A stretch of 64,000 bases of DNA from Micractinium sp. NFX-FRZ (GCA_029339195.1 JAPTJF010000052.1:124001-188000); one strand, 5' to 3'. Positions 1 through 12,591 are shown, counted from the first letter of the stretch. A program made the numbers and translations. The notes: generated by a model not told the origin, from the sequence alone.

Positions 1-799
1 CCGGCACACCGCGTCGCGCAGCTGCCGCCCCATGGAGCGGCTGAGGTGGCGTAGCGCGGCGCACAGCGGGGCCATGCAGCAGCACACACTCACGTCCACA
101 CCATTACCTCATCACCCCCTCCCCCTTCCTCCCCGCGAGCACCACCACCATGTGCGGGCAGGGTGCTGAGGCGGTGGCGGCAGCGGCTGCGACCGCTGCT
201 GCCCCACCACGCTTGCCCCATCCTGCCTGCCTGCCTGTCGCACACGAGCGCGCACGGCCCGGCCTGCCCGCCGTGCGGCTTCGCCACGACACCACTACCG
301 CCAGCGCAACACCCCGCGTTGTCTGTACAGCAGCGGCACGGTGGCGGGCGAGGCGGCTCTGACTGAACACTTTCTTTCCAGGGTTTGTTCTGCCTGACAC
401 TTGCATCACGCTTCCAAGCTTCCTGCCTCACCTCTCCTAGGCTAGACTGTTCTTTGCACACGCACACTTGAGCACCCCTCCCCCCTCCCCCCCCCTCCCC
501 CTTTTCTTCCAACCTTCTAACCTCCGGCGCAGGAGCTGCCATGCACCTGCCACACACTGTGAAGCAACAACCACACCACACTAAATCCCCGGCCTCATTT
601 GTGGCTAGAACGTCAATAGGCAAACTGGACCAGGGCTCGTTGTGTGGGTTGACAGCGGGTGCTGACAGCGGAATAACTGGGGTTAACACAAGTTTGAAAA
701 CTTCGCGGCAGAGCGCCATACATGTATTGGGTATCATATGGGTGTGTTTGCCGCACGTCTCCGCAGCTTCCATGCCACCAGATGCGCTTGGAAGGCACG
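1..799. other. Intergenic/3' flank, no supported gene
   Basis: This stretch lies downstream of the minus-strand gametolysin gene and probably holds its 3' UTR. A minus-strand ATG at 75-73 opens 25 codons (MAPLCAALRHL...) to the window edge without a stop. It could be the first or an internal exon of a gene leaving the window, but 25 open codons are unremarkable at this GC content. I see no TGTAA signal on the minus strand here. Polypyrimidine runs around 478-508 are the only obvious low-complexity feature. Confidence 0.4.
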
Positions 800-1822
800 T
801 CAGGCCACTTTTTGGCGCCTTGCTGGCGGCATCGGTGCTGGCCGCCTTGGTGGTGGAGGTGGGCTGGGACGGTGCGGTGAGGGGGGTGGGCGCGGCGAAG
901 GGCTGGGAGGTGGCGGGGAGGGGCGAGGGGGTGGTGGTGGGGAGGGGCTGAGAGGCGGTGGGGGGGAGGGAGAGGGTGGCGAGGTGCGGGGTGGCGGCGG
1001 TGGGGAGGGAGAGGGTGGCGGCGTTGCGGGGAAGGGAGGCGGTGGGGATGGCTGTGGAGGTGGTGGGGAGGGGCTGAGAGGCGGTGGTGGGGAGGGGCTG
1101 AGAGGCGGTGGTGGGGAGGGGCTGAGAGGCGGCGGTGGTGAGGGAGAGGGTATTGGTGGCACGGGAGTGGGGGGCGGTGAGAATGGCTCCGGTGGTGGTG
1201 GTGAGGGGCTGGGGGGCGGTGGGAGTGGCTGTTCTGGCGGGGGTGAGGCTGATGTCGGGGATGGCTGTGGTGGTGGGGGTGAGGGGCAGGGCGGTGGGGG
1301 TGAAGGGCTGGGAGGCGGTGTTGAGAGGGTAATGGGTGGCAACGGCGAGGGGGGCGGTGGTGAGGGAGAGGGTGGCGGGGGACTGGGAGATGGCGGGGGG
1401 GACGGGCTGGGTGGCGGCGGAGAGGGGCTGAGGGGTGGTGGTGGTTGCAAGGGCTCAGAGGATGGAAGAAAGGGGGGTGGAGGGTGAGGTGAAGGGGATG
1501 GCGGTGGTGGGGATGAGCTGGGCGGCGGAACTGAGGGGCTGGGCGGCGGAACTGAGGGGCTGGGCGGCGGCGGTGAGGGGCTGGGTGGTGGCTGTGGTGA
1601 GGGGCTTGGAGGTGGTGGCGGTGAGGGGCTGGGAGGCGGCGGTGGCGAGGGGCTGGGAGGCGGCGGTGGTGAGGGGCTGGGTGGTGGCGGTGAGGGCGTG
1701 GGTGGTGGCGGCGACGGGGAGGGCGGCGGCGGGGATGGGCTGGGTGGGGCTGGCGAGGGCGGAGGCGGGGGAAAGGGCGGCTGCGGTGGGGGACTTGCCG
1801 GAGGCGGCAGCGCCAGCCCTGC
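800..1822 (-). repeat. SPPP-coding low-complexity exon
   Basis: This is the final exon of the gametolysin-like gene. Its minus strand is almost pure (C/T)CCxCC encoding Ser-Pro2-5 repeats. The same purine/pyrimidine asymmetry makes the plus strand G-rich and creates long but spurious open frames there. Acceptor CAG lies just before the sequence encoding GLALPPPASPPP near 1820. Confidence 0.8.
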
Positions 1823-4800
1823 AGCGGGATGAGAGCAACAGCCAAGCAGTTCATGCAGAAAGCAGTCAGATGCCTCCCTGACAGCATGCACGCAGACAGG
1901 TTGGCATGCACGGGTGCCATACATAGACAAGAGGACCAAGTGGTGACAGCACGGGTGCACTTGTGAAGAAGAGAAAGAAGGTGGTGACAGCACGGGTGCC
2001 TTGCATGCGTTCATCAGCACAGCAGGCAAGACATGCACAGCCACCGCCGCTGTGACTGCCGCACCCACCTGTGACCCCCGCAGCCTTGAACTCCACTGTC
2101 CTGTCGTACCCTGGGTACCCATTAATCTGGAAGCAGTAGCTGGCCAGCACCGAGTAGGAGCGCCCCAGTGGGCAGTCGCTGTTCAAAGTGCCAGGGGTGC
2201 AGGTGGCCAGGCAGTAGGCCCAGCCGAAACTGCCGGCTGCTGAGCACCACCACCCCGCCCACTGCCGCCTGGGCAGCGTCGGTCAGCAGCTTGAAGAGCT
2301 GCGGGCTGGCGGCCGGGTTGGGGGCGGTGCCAAGGCTGGCGCAGGGCGCAGTCACGACGCGCCGGCTGGCTGCACGGCGGGAGGGAGGGAGGCACCCAGG
2401 GAGAGAAGCAGGCACAGGCGCAGGCACATGAGTGACATGAGCTGCACTGGAAGTGGAAGAAGGGTTCTTTGCAGGACACATGACGCAGCGTTCAAGTGAG
2501 CTGTTCCAAGCAGGGGTGGCTGCGCAGCAGACGTAGCGACGACAACCACGCAGCGGCGCTCACTGGACGAGCTGATGTGCAGGCACTGCTGGGTTGCGGC
2601 GTTGGCAACCTGCAGCCACACGGCGCCGGCAATGTCCCACCGCCGCCTGACCTCCCAAACTGTGTCCAGGCTGGGCATGCCGGTGAGGGGGCAATCGAGC
2701 TTGGTGTACACTCCGGAAGTACCCTCCGGCACGCTTGTGTCAACACCTGGGCACGTGCTGGGCGTGCAAGCTGCCAGGCATGCCATGGTGCCCCAGTAGG
2801 GGCCTGTGCCGGGTGCAAGCACAGAGTACTGGAAGAGGGTGAAAGTGGAGGCGATGACGGCGGCCAGAGGGGCGGGAGGAGGCGGAGCCGGTGGGTGCGG
2901 CGGGCGTGGGGGGCTGGGTGGTGGAGGGGCGGGAGGGGGCGGGAAGGCGAGGCCTGCAGGGGGCAGAGGGGGAGCAGCAGGCGCCTGGCTCACGACAAGC
3001 AGGCAGAGGCACGTCGTGCTTGGTTCAGTGCTCTGCGCGGCATGGATGCAACCCACACACCTGCCAGCGTGCACGGCAGGCCTGCACAGGATGCCAGCTG
3101 GCCCACCTGCCGCCCCCTCCACATCCGCCCCTCTTGCCCCCCAACACCCACCTTGCACCTCCTGCACTCCAAACTGCTGGATACCGCCGGCAAAGCCGGC
3201 CTGGTAACGCGTGTAGCAGAGGAGGGAGGACACTCCTGGCACGCTAGTCAAGGGGGCGGTGCACTGTGCTTGGTCGCAGATCGTGAGGCAGGAGGGGAAG
3301 CTTGGGTTCATGGCTGTGGGTGAGGGGATCATCAGGTTGTAGGTGGTGGGCAGGGCGGTGTCCTGCTGGAAACGAAAGAGCTGCAGGCTGTCGGCGGCGG
3401 CGACAATGGGGTCGCTGCTGCAGGGGCGGGCCAGCACATGGTAGGCCAGGGTCGGATAGCCTGCGGTTGTGTGGGGTCAGACCAGGCAGTTGCGTGGGCG
3501 GGGACAAGGTTGGGTGGGGATTGATGGGCAAACGGTGCCGCGGCGGCGACTCTGCATGCAGCACGTGCCCGCCCGCCTTCCGGCCCACCCTGCCCGCCTC
3601 ACAGGCGCCGCCGGCTGACAAGCGCCGCGCACCGCTGCGCCCCAGCCACACACACACACGCTTCACAGCCAGCACCAGCCAGGGCAGGGCCAGCCTCCCA
3701 TTTTCATCCCTTTGACTGCCCACCAGCACGCCTCTGCGCCTCCCACTGGCACCCCGCTGTGCCTCCCTGTTGTATGATAGCACACCCACTCTGCAGGTCG
3801 TCAATCGTCGTGGAATTGTCCACGCTCAGGCAAAGTCCCGTTTGGCTGCTCTTCAGCTGCACATAGCTCCCCGCCTTGTCTGTAAAGCGCAGCACCGGCT
3901 GCCAGGCGTTCGCCACGGAGGGGGCGGTGCATGCGGTGCTGAGAAACACGGGTCGAGCGTCGGCGGGCAGAGGGGCGGGCAGGGTGCAGGTGGCGCAGAC
4001 CTCCAGGCACCGGTTGGCACCCAGGCTTGGAGTGGTCAGCTGGATGACGGCTGGGTACTGGGAGGGGTGGAGCGCTGCGGCAGAGGCAGGAAGGGATGGT
4101 GCGGGGGAACAGGCGCAGCGCAGCAGGTGTCATGCGATCAGCGCACAGTGTGAGGGCCCAGCATGCACAGCATGCATGGGACCCTCAGGAACTGTGCGCC
4201 GCTGTTGTGCCCCCCAGCCTGCCCCTGCGGGTCACCGCTTCCCCCTCCCTGCTGACTCACCACACGAGCTGTACTGGTCGGACCAGCAGAGCTGCAGGGT
4301 GGCTGTGGTGGCGGCGGATGAGGCCAGCTTCAGAACCAGGGTGGTGCCAGGCTGCAAGCGCGGGGCGGATGAGGGGGGTGCTTGGCAAGATGTGGCAAGG
4401 TGACCCTGGGGGGCAGGCAGGCAGGCAACGCAAGGAATGGCAGGAGGGCGTGCGGGCAAGCAGGCAGGCAAGGCAAGGCAGGCAGGGAGGCAGGGAGGCA
4501 GGCAGGCAGGCAAGGCTGCTGGTGCAGGCCGCACGCACATAGCTCCAGATCGCCCCGGGCACCAGCTGTCCAATGTTCCAAGTGGACGCATTCTGGCCGC
4601 TGAACGTGTGACGTAGAATGAGTGTGCGGTGGTAAGCAGCATTCTTCTGCGGATCATGTTCAGGGCCAGGGCACAGCAGCGTGTCAACAGCTCGCCAGGG
4701 GCAGAGAGAGCGAGGCCTAGGGGCACAAAGGCAAGGCAAAGCAGGCGTCGCAGGCAGCGCAGCTCAAGGTAATCAGACGAGGCACAGGCAGCAGTGCAGG

Positions 4801-7800
4801 CTGGCAGCAGGCGCTGGCCGGCGTGTGTCATCACTAATCCAGCTGGCACCCAGCAGCAGCAACAGCAACAGCATATACATGTTCTGCATTATGGGTGGCT
4901 GCACCACCCCTCGTGGCCCGCCAGATTCGCACCCCGAAATAGGCGACGTCGTTGGTCCAGTACGTGGCCCACAGCAGGCGGCCCTGGTAGCTGGAGTTGA
5001 AGCTGCCCATGTCAAAGGCCAGCGCCTGCAGCAGCAGCAGCGCCAGCAGCAGCGGCAGGAGCACGTTCACCGTGCAGGGGTTGCGGGTGGGCAAGTGTGG
5101 GCGTGGACCGGCAGGCAGGGAGGTCGCAGGCACAGAGTGGAGGCGCATAGGCCATGGCAGGCCCGACACTGCTGTGGTTGTTCCTGTGCATGACACACAC
5201 GCACCACGTGTGCATTGTCCTCTGTGCGTGCCGGCACAGACCATTCGTGCACCAAGCCAAACTCGTGCCCCTCGCCGGGGGTGAGGGTTTGGGCAGACAC
5301 GCTGGTTGGCCTGAACAGGTCTGGCGCCAGCGAGGTTGACTGCGGGAAGTTGTAGCAGGCGGGGGCAACGCACCCCACGCCCATGATGCTGCAGGCGTCC
5401 TCGTCTGTGGGCCCGGCAAGGAAGAGGAGGGGAGCCCACGCTAGGCAGGCAGGGAACAGTCAGTTAAACAAGTAAGCCAGGCAACCGACCAACCAACCGG
5501 CCAGCCAACCCGCCCGATGTAGCCCAGCCAACTCGGGCAGCCAGACAGTGCACGGTTAGCACTCAGAAGGGGCAGCCAAGCGGGCTGGGCGTCTCACAAT
5601 TGTCGGGCATGTTGGCGCCCTCGGCAATGTCGCCCACAGACATGCCTGCCGCGTGGTACAGCCCAAAGTTGTGGCCCCACTGCGCTCACGGCATGGTGGC
5701 GAGGCACAAAGAGTGAGAGGAGGACGGCATGCCACAGCAGGCGCAACAAACAGTAAACACAGGCCCACCCAGGGTTGCAAAATATGTGCCGAGGAAAGCA
5801 GCTGTGGCCAGCTGCTGCACGACCCAGGAGCTACTTGGCAGCTGCCCGGCAGCTGCCCAGCACTGCCTGGCCCGACAGGGCAGGCTAGCTGGCGCACCTC
5901 GTGCACAAGTGTGTCACTCGGTATGTCTTTCTGTCCCACGTTGAACCAACTCTCGGCGCCATCTGGGCAGGGGAGGTGAGGAGGCACATCGGCGACATGC
6001 AGGCACACGCCTCACACAGGCCTGTCTGTTGGCCTTGCAAACCCTGGGTCAAGTGCATGCAAACCAAGCCTGCATGTACTACTTGGGGGGAGCAGGCACA
6101 GCAGGCAGGCAGGCAGGCAGGCAGGCAGCATGCCAATAGGGCCCACAAGCACGCTGCCCACCCACCTTACCTTGTGTGCCCAGGTCTGCAGGTGGTGGCA
6201 CGGAGGGGGAGGAAGGGGGAGGGGAGGTGTAAGCACGCGAGGCAGGGCGCCATGCCCACGCTGTGCAACAGACACAGCGCAGCGCAGCACAGCACGGCGC
6301 GCACAGCAGCCACACGGCTTGACGTGGCGCAAGGCACCGGCAACCACAGGCTTGCCGACTCGGATTACCGTAGAACATGCCGGGGCTTGTGATGTGCGGG
6401 AACTCGATTACAAAAAAATCGAAGGCAGAGGCATTGAGGCCCAGGGCAGCTGCCCCCAAGCGCAGGGAGTTTGTCCAGGCAGTGCGCCCAGAGTTGTATG
6501 CGCTGCAAGCAGGCAGGCAGGCGGGCAGTGGGAGGGCACACGCCGGTGGTTGGGCAGGGCAGAAGTCAGGCTGGCGACGCCAAGCAGGGTGGGCAGGTGC
6601 ACAGAGTTTGGGGTCGGGTGGCACGCAGCAGGGCGGAGGGCGGCACCGCCAGGGCATACGTGGGAACAGGCGGCAGCGCCCGTCTGAGCAGGAACATGAG
6701 TGGACAGCACGCGGCCAGAGGCATGGCGGCGGTCAAAACCCTGTCCTGGCTCACGGGTCTTGCTGGGCCACGCTGCAAGGCAAGGTGATCCTGGATGCCA
6801 CGACTGAGGCGGCCAGGTTGAGGGAGATCCCGCCAAAGGTGCAGGTGCCCAGCATCTGGTCGCACTGGCTGAGCAGGCTGCTCCAGGCCTGCAACAAGGG
6901 GGGAGGGGACGCAACAGAGGCGATGTGGGGCAATGGGGCAGTTTGAGAGTGTTTGGCCATGGCTCGGTGCAAGAAACGTGCGCAATGCACCCCCACCCAG
7001 GTGCTGCCCCCACCCATAACCGCGGCCACGCCTGCATTGCACCCATGCCCCACACTGCGCCGCTGCTCGCAGGATCCCACCCACCGACGTCGCAGCACCA
7101 CCCCTCAGCCTGCCCGCCCGGCCACTCACCGAATCGTTCATGTGGCTCGCCCGCGTGGCAGCTGCATACGGGAGGGAGCACTGGTCGGCGGGAGGGATGC
7201 TGGCGCGCACAACCAGCACGGCGAGCCCAGCCTTCACAGCAGCTGCGGGCTTGATGCCTTGGGACGTTGCCAGGCGCAGCTGCTCTAGCAAGCGCTCAGC
7301 ATGTGGCGGCGCCGCCTTCTTGACTAGTAACGAGTCCACAAATATGATTAGGTCGAGGGCGGTGGGGGCTGACAGGCTGCAGGGCAGGCAGGGCCAGCAC
7401 AGGCAGTGGGTATCAGTCATTGCAGGGCGGTAGATGCCATCCTGAACAGCAGCCCCGGCACATGCGGATGATGCCACCTCGGATGCTGTCATGTCGCCGC
7501 CGGGATACTGGTGCTGCCAACATGCAGGGGCCCCCATTGGCAGTGCACACCTGGACCCCGCCCCGCCCTCCCTCACATGGTGCCCGTCAGCACAACAGTT
7601 GCTCCATGGCCCCAGCCCGGCGGGAAGCCAGAACCGTTGCGCAGCTCTTGCAGGTTGGCAATGGCGGCATACACGGTGCGCCCCTCGTGGGGGGCCGCCA
7701 CCACCGCCTGCAGCGTGCCACCCGTGCTGGCCTGTGTGCCGGCGAACAGGCTGAGCTGGCCTGCGGGGGGTGGCAGGTGGCAGGTGCACATGCTTCCATA

Positions 7801-8198
7801 TGGGGAGACGTGGTGAGATGCAAAAAGTGCGTGCAGGCAATAAAACGTGGATTGCTGGGATATGCGGAATGGGGCCGCAGAGAGCACGGCGCATGCCGGC
7901 CGCTGGCAACCCGCTGGCTTGGAACCATCTGTTTTTGAGAATCAAGAGAGATCGAGCCAGGGCGTGGAGGCTGCCAGGGAAGCTGGGCAGGGCTGCACCT
8001 TGCATGCAGCCATCTCGGTTTACTGAGCGTGCGGCCAAGCCCAGACAGATGAGCTCAGCGAGCATGCAGCACACCTGTGAGCGACAACTGTTCTGCGGCC
8101 ACAGCGCTGGGGCAGCTGCTGCCTAAGCAGGCGGCCAGCGTGCCCGGTGCTGCCATGCCCGCTGCCACCGCAAACAGCCAGACCAGGAGCCTCCTCAT
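800..8198 (-). CDS. Secreted gametolysin-like (peptidase M11) metalloprotease with Cys-rich modules and SPPP tail
   Basis: This is a multi-exon zinc metalloprotease of the gametolysin family, which cleaves Hyp-rich cell-wall glycoproteins in volvocine algae. The start at 8198 opens a signal peptide (MRRLLVWLFAVAAGMAAP, then GTLAACLG). The zinc motif HEWGHNFGLYHA is split by an intron: HE ends the exon at 5898 and WGHNFGLYHAAG begins at 5679. The next junction (5598/5404) restores NYEDACSIMG, matching the downstream Tyr/Met-turn region of M11 enzymes. Upstream exons (about 7760-6370) encode the prodomain and the start of the catalytic domain. After the protease come Cys-rich segments (about 5060-1990) repeating a CL-x2-C(T) motif, for example ACLAACTPSTCPG and YCLATCTPGT, joined by a Pro-rich linker near 2950-2870. 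The last exon, from about 1820 to the TGA at 802-800, encodes roughly 340 residues of SPPPP/PPSPSP repeats, a hydroxyproline-rich extensin-like tail. The family call is firm. Exact exon edges in 7.6-6.3 kb and 4.8-2.0 kb are not. Confidence 0.85.
4412..4514. repeat. (CAGG)n tetranucleotide tracts in intron
   Basis: Interrupted GGCA/CAGG tetranucleotide runs (4412-4428 and 4456-4514) sit inside an intron of the minus-strand metalloprotease. In transcript sense they read (CCTG)n and are pyrimidine-rich. A similar run at 6101-6128 lies in another intron of the same gene. Confidence 0.8.
6101..6128. repeat. (GGCA)n tetranucleotide run
   Basis: Seven near-perfect tetranucleotide units in an intron of the metalloprotease gene. 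Shorter relatives occur at about 6508-6525. Confidence 0.8.
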
Positions 8199-9839
8199 GA
8201 GGCCGGTGCAGCCGGCCTGCAGCGCAAGTCAGGGCATGGTGTGTGTGTGTGCATTACATTGTGCTGGGGACAGGAGGTGCAGCGGGTTCGCGGCGCTGCC
8301 GGGCGCTGGCGGAAGGCCCGCCGCTGTCCGGGACCACGGCGCCATCGTGTTGCGTCACTCATCGCTGCCGCACCCCAGGACCCTTTAGCGTAGTGCTAGA
8401 CCAGGACAGGAACGCGCCTGCGGCCGGCCGGCACTGCACTCCGAGCGCCAGCGACACTGCTCTGCCCACTGAAGCTGTCCCACGCAGTTGAAGGCGGCGT
8501 GCGATTTTCTAGGCCTGAAACGGGCGGCAATGGCGCGTGGCACGCCCCGCAGCCGAGCCGACACATGCGGCAGGCCTGCTGCCGCCGGCAGGCGCCTGCT
8601 CAGCACGCTGCTGTGCACGACCCCCTACGGCATCCAACAGCTGGTGCCCCATGCCTGTGCATGCACAGGGCCATCTGTGTTCCCCCATTTTTATGCAGTC
8701 ACCAACATAATACAGCCAGTGAAGACGTCCACGCCTTCGATCTCGCTGCCGTACCGTGGGCCTGCCATGCTCACGAGGCCTGCTCGACCGCTCACGTTGT
8801 ATTTGGGGGGGTGACTAGTGCAGAGCCAGAGGGAAGGCTACACAGCAGCGCAGTTTGATATTAGGCGGTTCTACCGTAGCGGCCCACAGTGGGGAGGCTT
8901 GTGGGCGCCCCACTTGGCTGGCTGCTCTCTGCGACGCATGTTTGCCCTGCTGCAAGAGTAGCTTCACACGAGGATTGCAGTTTTGTCTTCCGAAAGCAAA
9001 CAAAGTGAAAAAGAGGGCTCCGAACGGCACGGCTGCCAAGACACCATGCACGGGCAGCAGAAAACACAGCGGGCTGTTCCAGTGCAGCGGGCGTTGCCCT
9101 GTGCCAACGATTGCGCTGCAGAAAACAACTGAGGGAGGATGACGGTCTAGTGGTACTCAGAATGTTGAGGCGATTGTGACAGGGGTCAGGTATCATGCGG
9201 AGGTTTGAAGCAGGCACGGGGTGTACTGGGGGCTCACAGCTTGGGTGCTCAGGGCAGGCACAACAGAGTGGGTGTGCAGAGGGCACACAGCTTGGGTGCT
9301 CAGCCTGGGTGGTGCTCAGCCCAGCAGAGGGTCCACGATTGTGTCCTGCAGGGTCCACGGACGAGGGAGGGGGGCACGCAGCAGGGCACAGCAGCGTCAG
9401 ACACTGTCGCAATGCCAGGTTCGGACCGTGGCAGAGGGCGGAATGGACGGCTGGGCGTGCCCCCCGCCAGAAATTGAAATCGCAACTCTCCTCCTCTCCA
9501 ACGGCTGCTCCCAAGCCCTGCCTGCCACCGCTCCCCGGGGGGGTCGCCCTCGAGAGTTTCCCTCCCCTCCCCTAGCCCATTCGCAGCCCCTAGCACGACC
9601 CCCAACCCCCACCAGCTCATCCGTGGCATTTGGCACACAGAAGAAAAGCATCACTCTCTGCCATCTGAGCCCCCCGCCCTTGCAGGCCATGTAGCATTGG
9701 CCACAACAGAAAGACGGCGGGGGCGCGTGCAGCGGCTCTGCCCCCATGCATGCAACGCCTCCGCTGCTTCTCCCCGCCGCACGCCACCCCTACATTGTTG
9801 CCTGTTTCTAGATTTGCTACTGACAATGCTACAACAATT
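8199..9839. other. Intergenic: 5' flank of metalloprotease and 3' flank of ureidoglycine aminohydrolase
   Basis: Both neighbours are on the minus strand, so this 1.6 kb must hold the 3' UTR of the aminohydrolase and the promoter and 5' UTR of the protease. I see no convincing coding exon and no TGTAA signal in minus-strand sense. An imperfect duplication of about 60-75 bp at 9230-9325 shares CACAGCTTGGGTGCTCAG (9235-9252 and 9287-9304). Confidence 0.5.
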
Positions 9840-12591
9840 TTAAACGTTTGGGGGCCCCACCTTGTAGAGGATGTAGCGGCTCTCCTGCGTGCCCAGCGCG
9901 GCGTACCACTGGGGCACAAAAGGCGCCATCCTGCGGGAGCAGGAGAGAGGGGGGACAACAGGGGAGGGCAGAAGTGAGGGGTGCTGGTGTGCAGCCACCC
10001 ATGTGAAAGAGTGAGCCTGGCGCACTTTAGGGGGGGGAAGAATGGCTGCTGGGGGCATTCCATGGGGCCGGGGCACTGCTGCCTTATGAGCAACCACGGC
10101 GGGACGGTTCACAAGCAGCGCTGGCTGCCAGGCCGCATAAAAAACTCACCAGATTGCGTCGCCTGCCTGCACAGGGTACCAGTCGTTGCCCAGCCTGCAG
10201 CCAGTGCGCCGAGCAAGGGATTGCAGCAAAAGGGGTGGTGAGTAAGTGCAGCCAGATCCTGCTGATGCAGCACATCCTGGGGGACCCATAGGCAGGGCAT
10301 CCCCCCCCAGTGCAACCTGTCAGGCACTGCAAGCAGCCCCCCACACACCTGGCCACGCAAGCGCAACTCACACATCTACCCTCCTCGTACCTCCGCAACT
10401 CCTGCCATCCCCACCCATGCACTTGTAGGGGCGGTCTTGCCAAGCAGCAGCAGCAGCAGCAGCAGCAGCACTGGGCACCCCACACCCCACGCCCTGCAGC
10501 TGCACTGCACGGCCCGGCAGGTGTTGTTGTTCGCACACCAAGCATGCGCACATGCCTGCACTCCAGGCGCACCTGTAGATTCCCTTGCCCTGCAGCAGCA
10601 GCAGGCCGTGCTGGTTGTAGTGCACCTCCTTCACATTCAGGTGCTCGCCGGGGAGGAAGTCCATCACTGCAAGGGGAGGGGAGGGGGCACAGGTGATAAA
10701 ACGTGTGCATGTCAAAGGGGCGGGGGCAGGAAAAGCGCCAGCTCTCGGGTCGCACACTCAGGCAGGCGGCGGTGCAAGGCGGAGCCATCCCAAGAGCCAC
10801 CCCCAGTCTATCACGTGCCCGCCGGGGCCAGGGCCCCAGCCCCAGCCCCAGCCCCAGCCACAGCCACAGCCACAGTCATGCGCTCGCTCACCATGGACGT
10901 TGAAGTCGAACTCCTCCGTCTGGGGCAGCAGCTTGCGCAGGGAGAACACCTCGCCGGCGGTGGGCAGCAGCGCCTGGTCCTGGGTGTGCCCGTGCAGGAA
11001 CTTGGGGGAGCCCTGCGGCATGGGTGGGTGATTGTGGCGGAAGGTGAGGGGATGGTGTAGAGGCAGCGCATGCGCGTAGCCTCTCAGGAGCTTGGGGAAT
11101 GAAACAATGGAGGTCTGGATAAGAAGTAGAAAGGGGCGTAAAGCGGGACGGGGAGACCAAGGCCGGGGTGGTTGGGTGTTGGGTGTGAAGCAGGCAGGAG
11201 AGTAGAGGGTGTGCAGGGGCGGATGTGAGCAGGTCTGGAGGAGCGCGTTGAGTGACGTGGGGGCAGGGGGTGAGGGGAGACCAGTGACATGAGTCGGGCA
11301 GGCAGGCAGGGGCGAGGGTGTTCCATTGGCACGGCAAAGCGGGCCCCGGTCTGGCTGCCTGCCCGCTTGCAACGGGATGCAAGCACAACAATATGTGCCT
11401 GTTGAGTGTGTGCCGGCTGTTGGCAGCGGGCCAGAGCAACGGAAAAAAAGAAACAATCAACCACAGGAGCAGGCGCACCTTGAGGGCGTAGCGGCGCTCA
11501 AACAGCAGCAGCCCGGCGCCGGCGGCAGAGGTCACGCTGTGCTCCAGCCCAGCAGGCAGGTAGGCGTAATCGTCGGCACGCAGCGCCACAGTCTCTCCAC
11601 CGACAGTCACCTCCACCAGGCCGTCCAGCACGAAAATGAACCTGCAGGAGAGAAGAGAGCAGGAGTGAGAGGGAACGGGGGCAGGGAGTGAGGGGCAAGG
11701 CGGGTGCGTGTGCAGGAGGGCAGGGGCAGGGTGGGATGCGTGTGGGAGCTGAGGCCGGCGGGGGAGCGTGGAGCAGCCTGGCAGGCATGGCCAGCACAGC
11801 AGCAGGCACACGAGGCCTGGACATGGGTGCTGTTCTGACTGCGGGCGCTACTGGACTGGCCGCCTTCCATGGGCCTCCCGCCCCCGTACGGCGCTGGCCC
11901 CGCCCCGCCCCCACCGCCATGCCCCGCCCCACCTCTCGTGCCCCTCGGGCTGCGGTGCGCCGCGCGACGCGCGCTTCATTTGCACCAGCAGCATGGCAAA
12001 GTTGGCGCCCACGACGGGGGAGATGATGTGGGCGGTGGTTGCATTGGACCACAGCGGGTTGGCGCCATACACATGTGACTCGGGAGTGACGAGGGCGTAG
12101 TTGCGCTCGTAGACGGAGCGTGTGAAGCCCGGGAGGTCTGTGGATGTGTGTCAGTTACAGCCAGCGGGAGCTACGGTAGTGGGACAGAGTGGTGGCGCAG
12201 GGGAGGGAGGCCAGGCTGGTAGGAAAGCGCAGAGCGAGGAGCAGGTGGGCGAGAGGGGACGAGGGCGGGGCGCTGCGGCGGTGGCGCGCGGCGGTGGGTG
12301 GGCTGCGGAGGCTCTGAGCCTCTCCAGCTGCGGCGCGGCTCACCTTCAAAAGAGATGCCCTGGAACCGCCCGGGCGACAGAATTGAGGAGTAGTCCCACG
12401 AAGCCTGACGCTCTGCAGCGAAGGGCAGCCACCCGCAGGCAGGGTGGGACCACTGGCACCGGCGTGTGCCTGCAAGCCCTTTCCATCAATCAAGCACTCA
12501 GCGCACCTTGCTCGTTCGCTGCAGCCGACACCAGCAGCAGCGCCGCAGCCAGCAGCACTGCCGGCCGCTGTCCGAATGGTGCCTGCGCCAT
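9840..12591 (-). CDS. UGLYAH: (S)-ureidoglycine aminohydrolase, ER-targeted
   Basis: This enzyme converts (S)-ureidoglycine to (S)-ureidoglycolate and ammonia in purine/ureide catabolism. It is a Mn-dependent bicupin in the plant ER. The ATG at 12591 begins MAQAPFGQRPAVLLAAALLL, a signal peptide. Further exons encode LPGFTRSVYERNYALVTPES (about 12138-11935), FIFVLDGLVEVTVGG with DDYAYLPAG and LLLFERRYALK (about 11640-11480), GEVFSLRKLLPQTEEFDFNV (about 11010-10890), MDFLPGEHLNVKEVHYNQHG (about 10670-10575), GNDWYPVQAGD (about 10180), and FVPQWYAALGTQESRYILYK to the TAA at 9842-9840. The metal ligands known from Arabidopsis are visible: the Glu, His and His of EVHYNQH and the Gln of PQWYAALG. 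Similarity to the plant enzyme extends over its full length. The C-terminus after YILYK (VGPPNV) comes from reading on to the nearest stop. A TATA-like CCTATATCTC lies about 60 bp upstream of the ATG. Confidence 0.95.
10444..10470. repeat. (CAG)n microsatellite in intron
   Basis: Nine AGC/CAG units lie in an intron of the ureidoglycine aminohydrolase gene. In transcript sense it is (CTG)n, so it does not encode glutamine here. Confidence 0.85.
10826..10876. repeat. CCCCAG/CCACAG hexanucleotide repeat
   Basis: About eight tandem hexamers in an intron of the ureidoglycine aminohydrolase gene, shifting from CCCCAG to CCACAG units. The minus strand reads as repeated CTGGGG/CTGTGG. Confidence 0.85.

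Noticed and set aside
738..1487. Long plus-strand Gly-rich open frame (GGGGEGLRGGGGE-type)
   Set aside because: It is the exact antisense of the Ser-Pro-Pro-coding exon of the minus-strand protease. The asymmetric composition alone produces it, with no start context or splice structure of its own.
613..1920. 435-codon minus-strand Arg/His/Pro-rich frame
   Set aside because: An out-of-frame reading of the same SPPP exon. The SPPP frame is the one that connects to signal-peptide and protease exons and ends in a proper stop.
6566..8074. 502-codon minus-strand open frame across the protease gene
   Set aside because: It reads through introns and uses a different frame from the prodomain exons, for example the SLLSQCDQMLGTCTFGG exon near 6830.
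10444..10470. CAG run considered as a polyglutamine-coding exon
   Set aside because: It lies in an intron of the minus-strand ureidoglycine aminohydrolase and would read as CTG there. No plus-strand gene is supported.
11088..11106. CAGGAGCTTGGGGAATGAA as an echo of the ureidoglycine aminohydrolase exon start near 11000
   Set aside because: Only about 15 matching bases with no extended flanking similarity, too weak to count beside the clear echoes.
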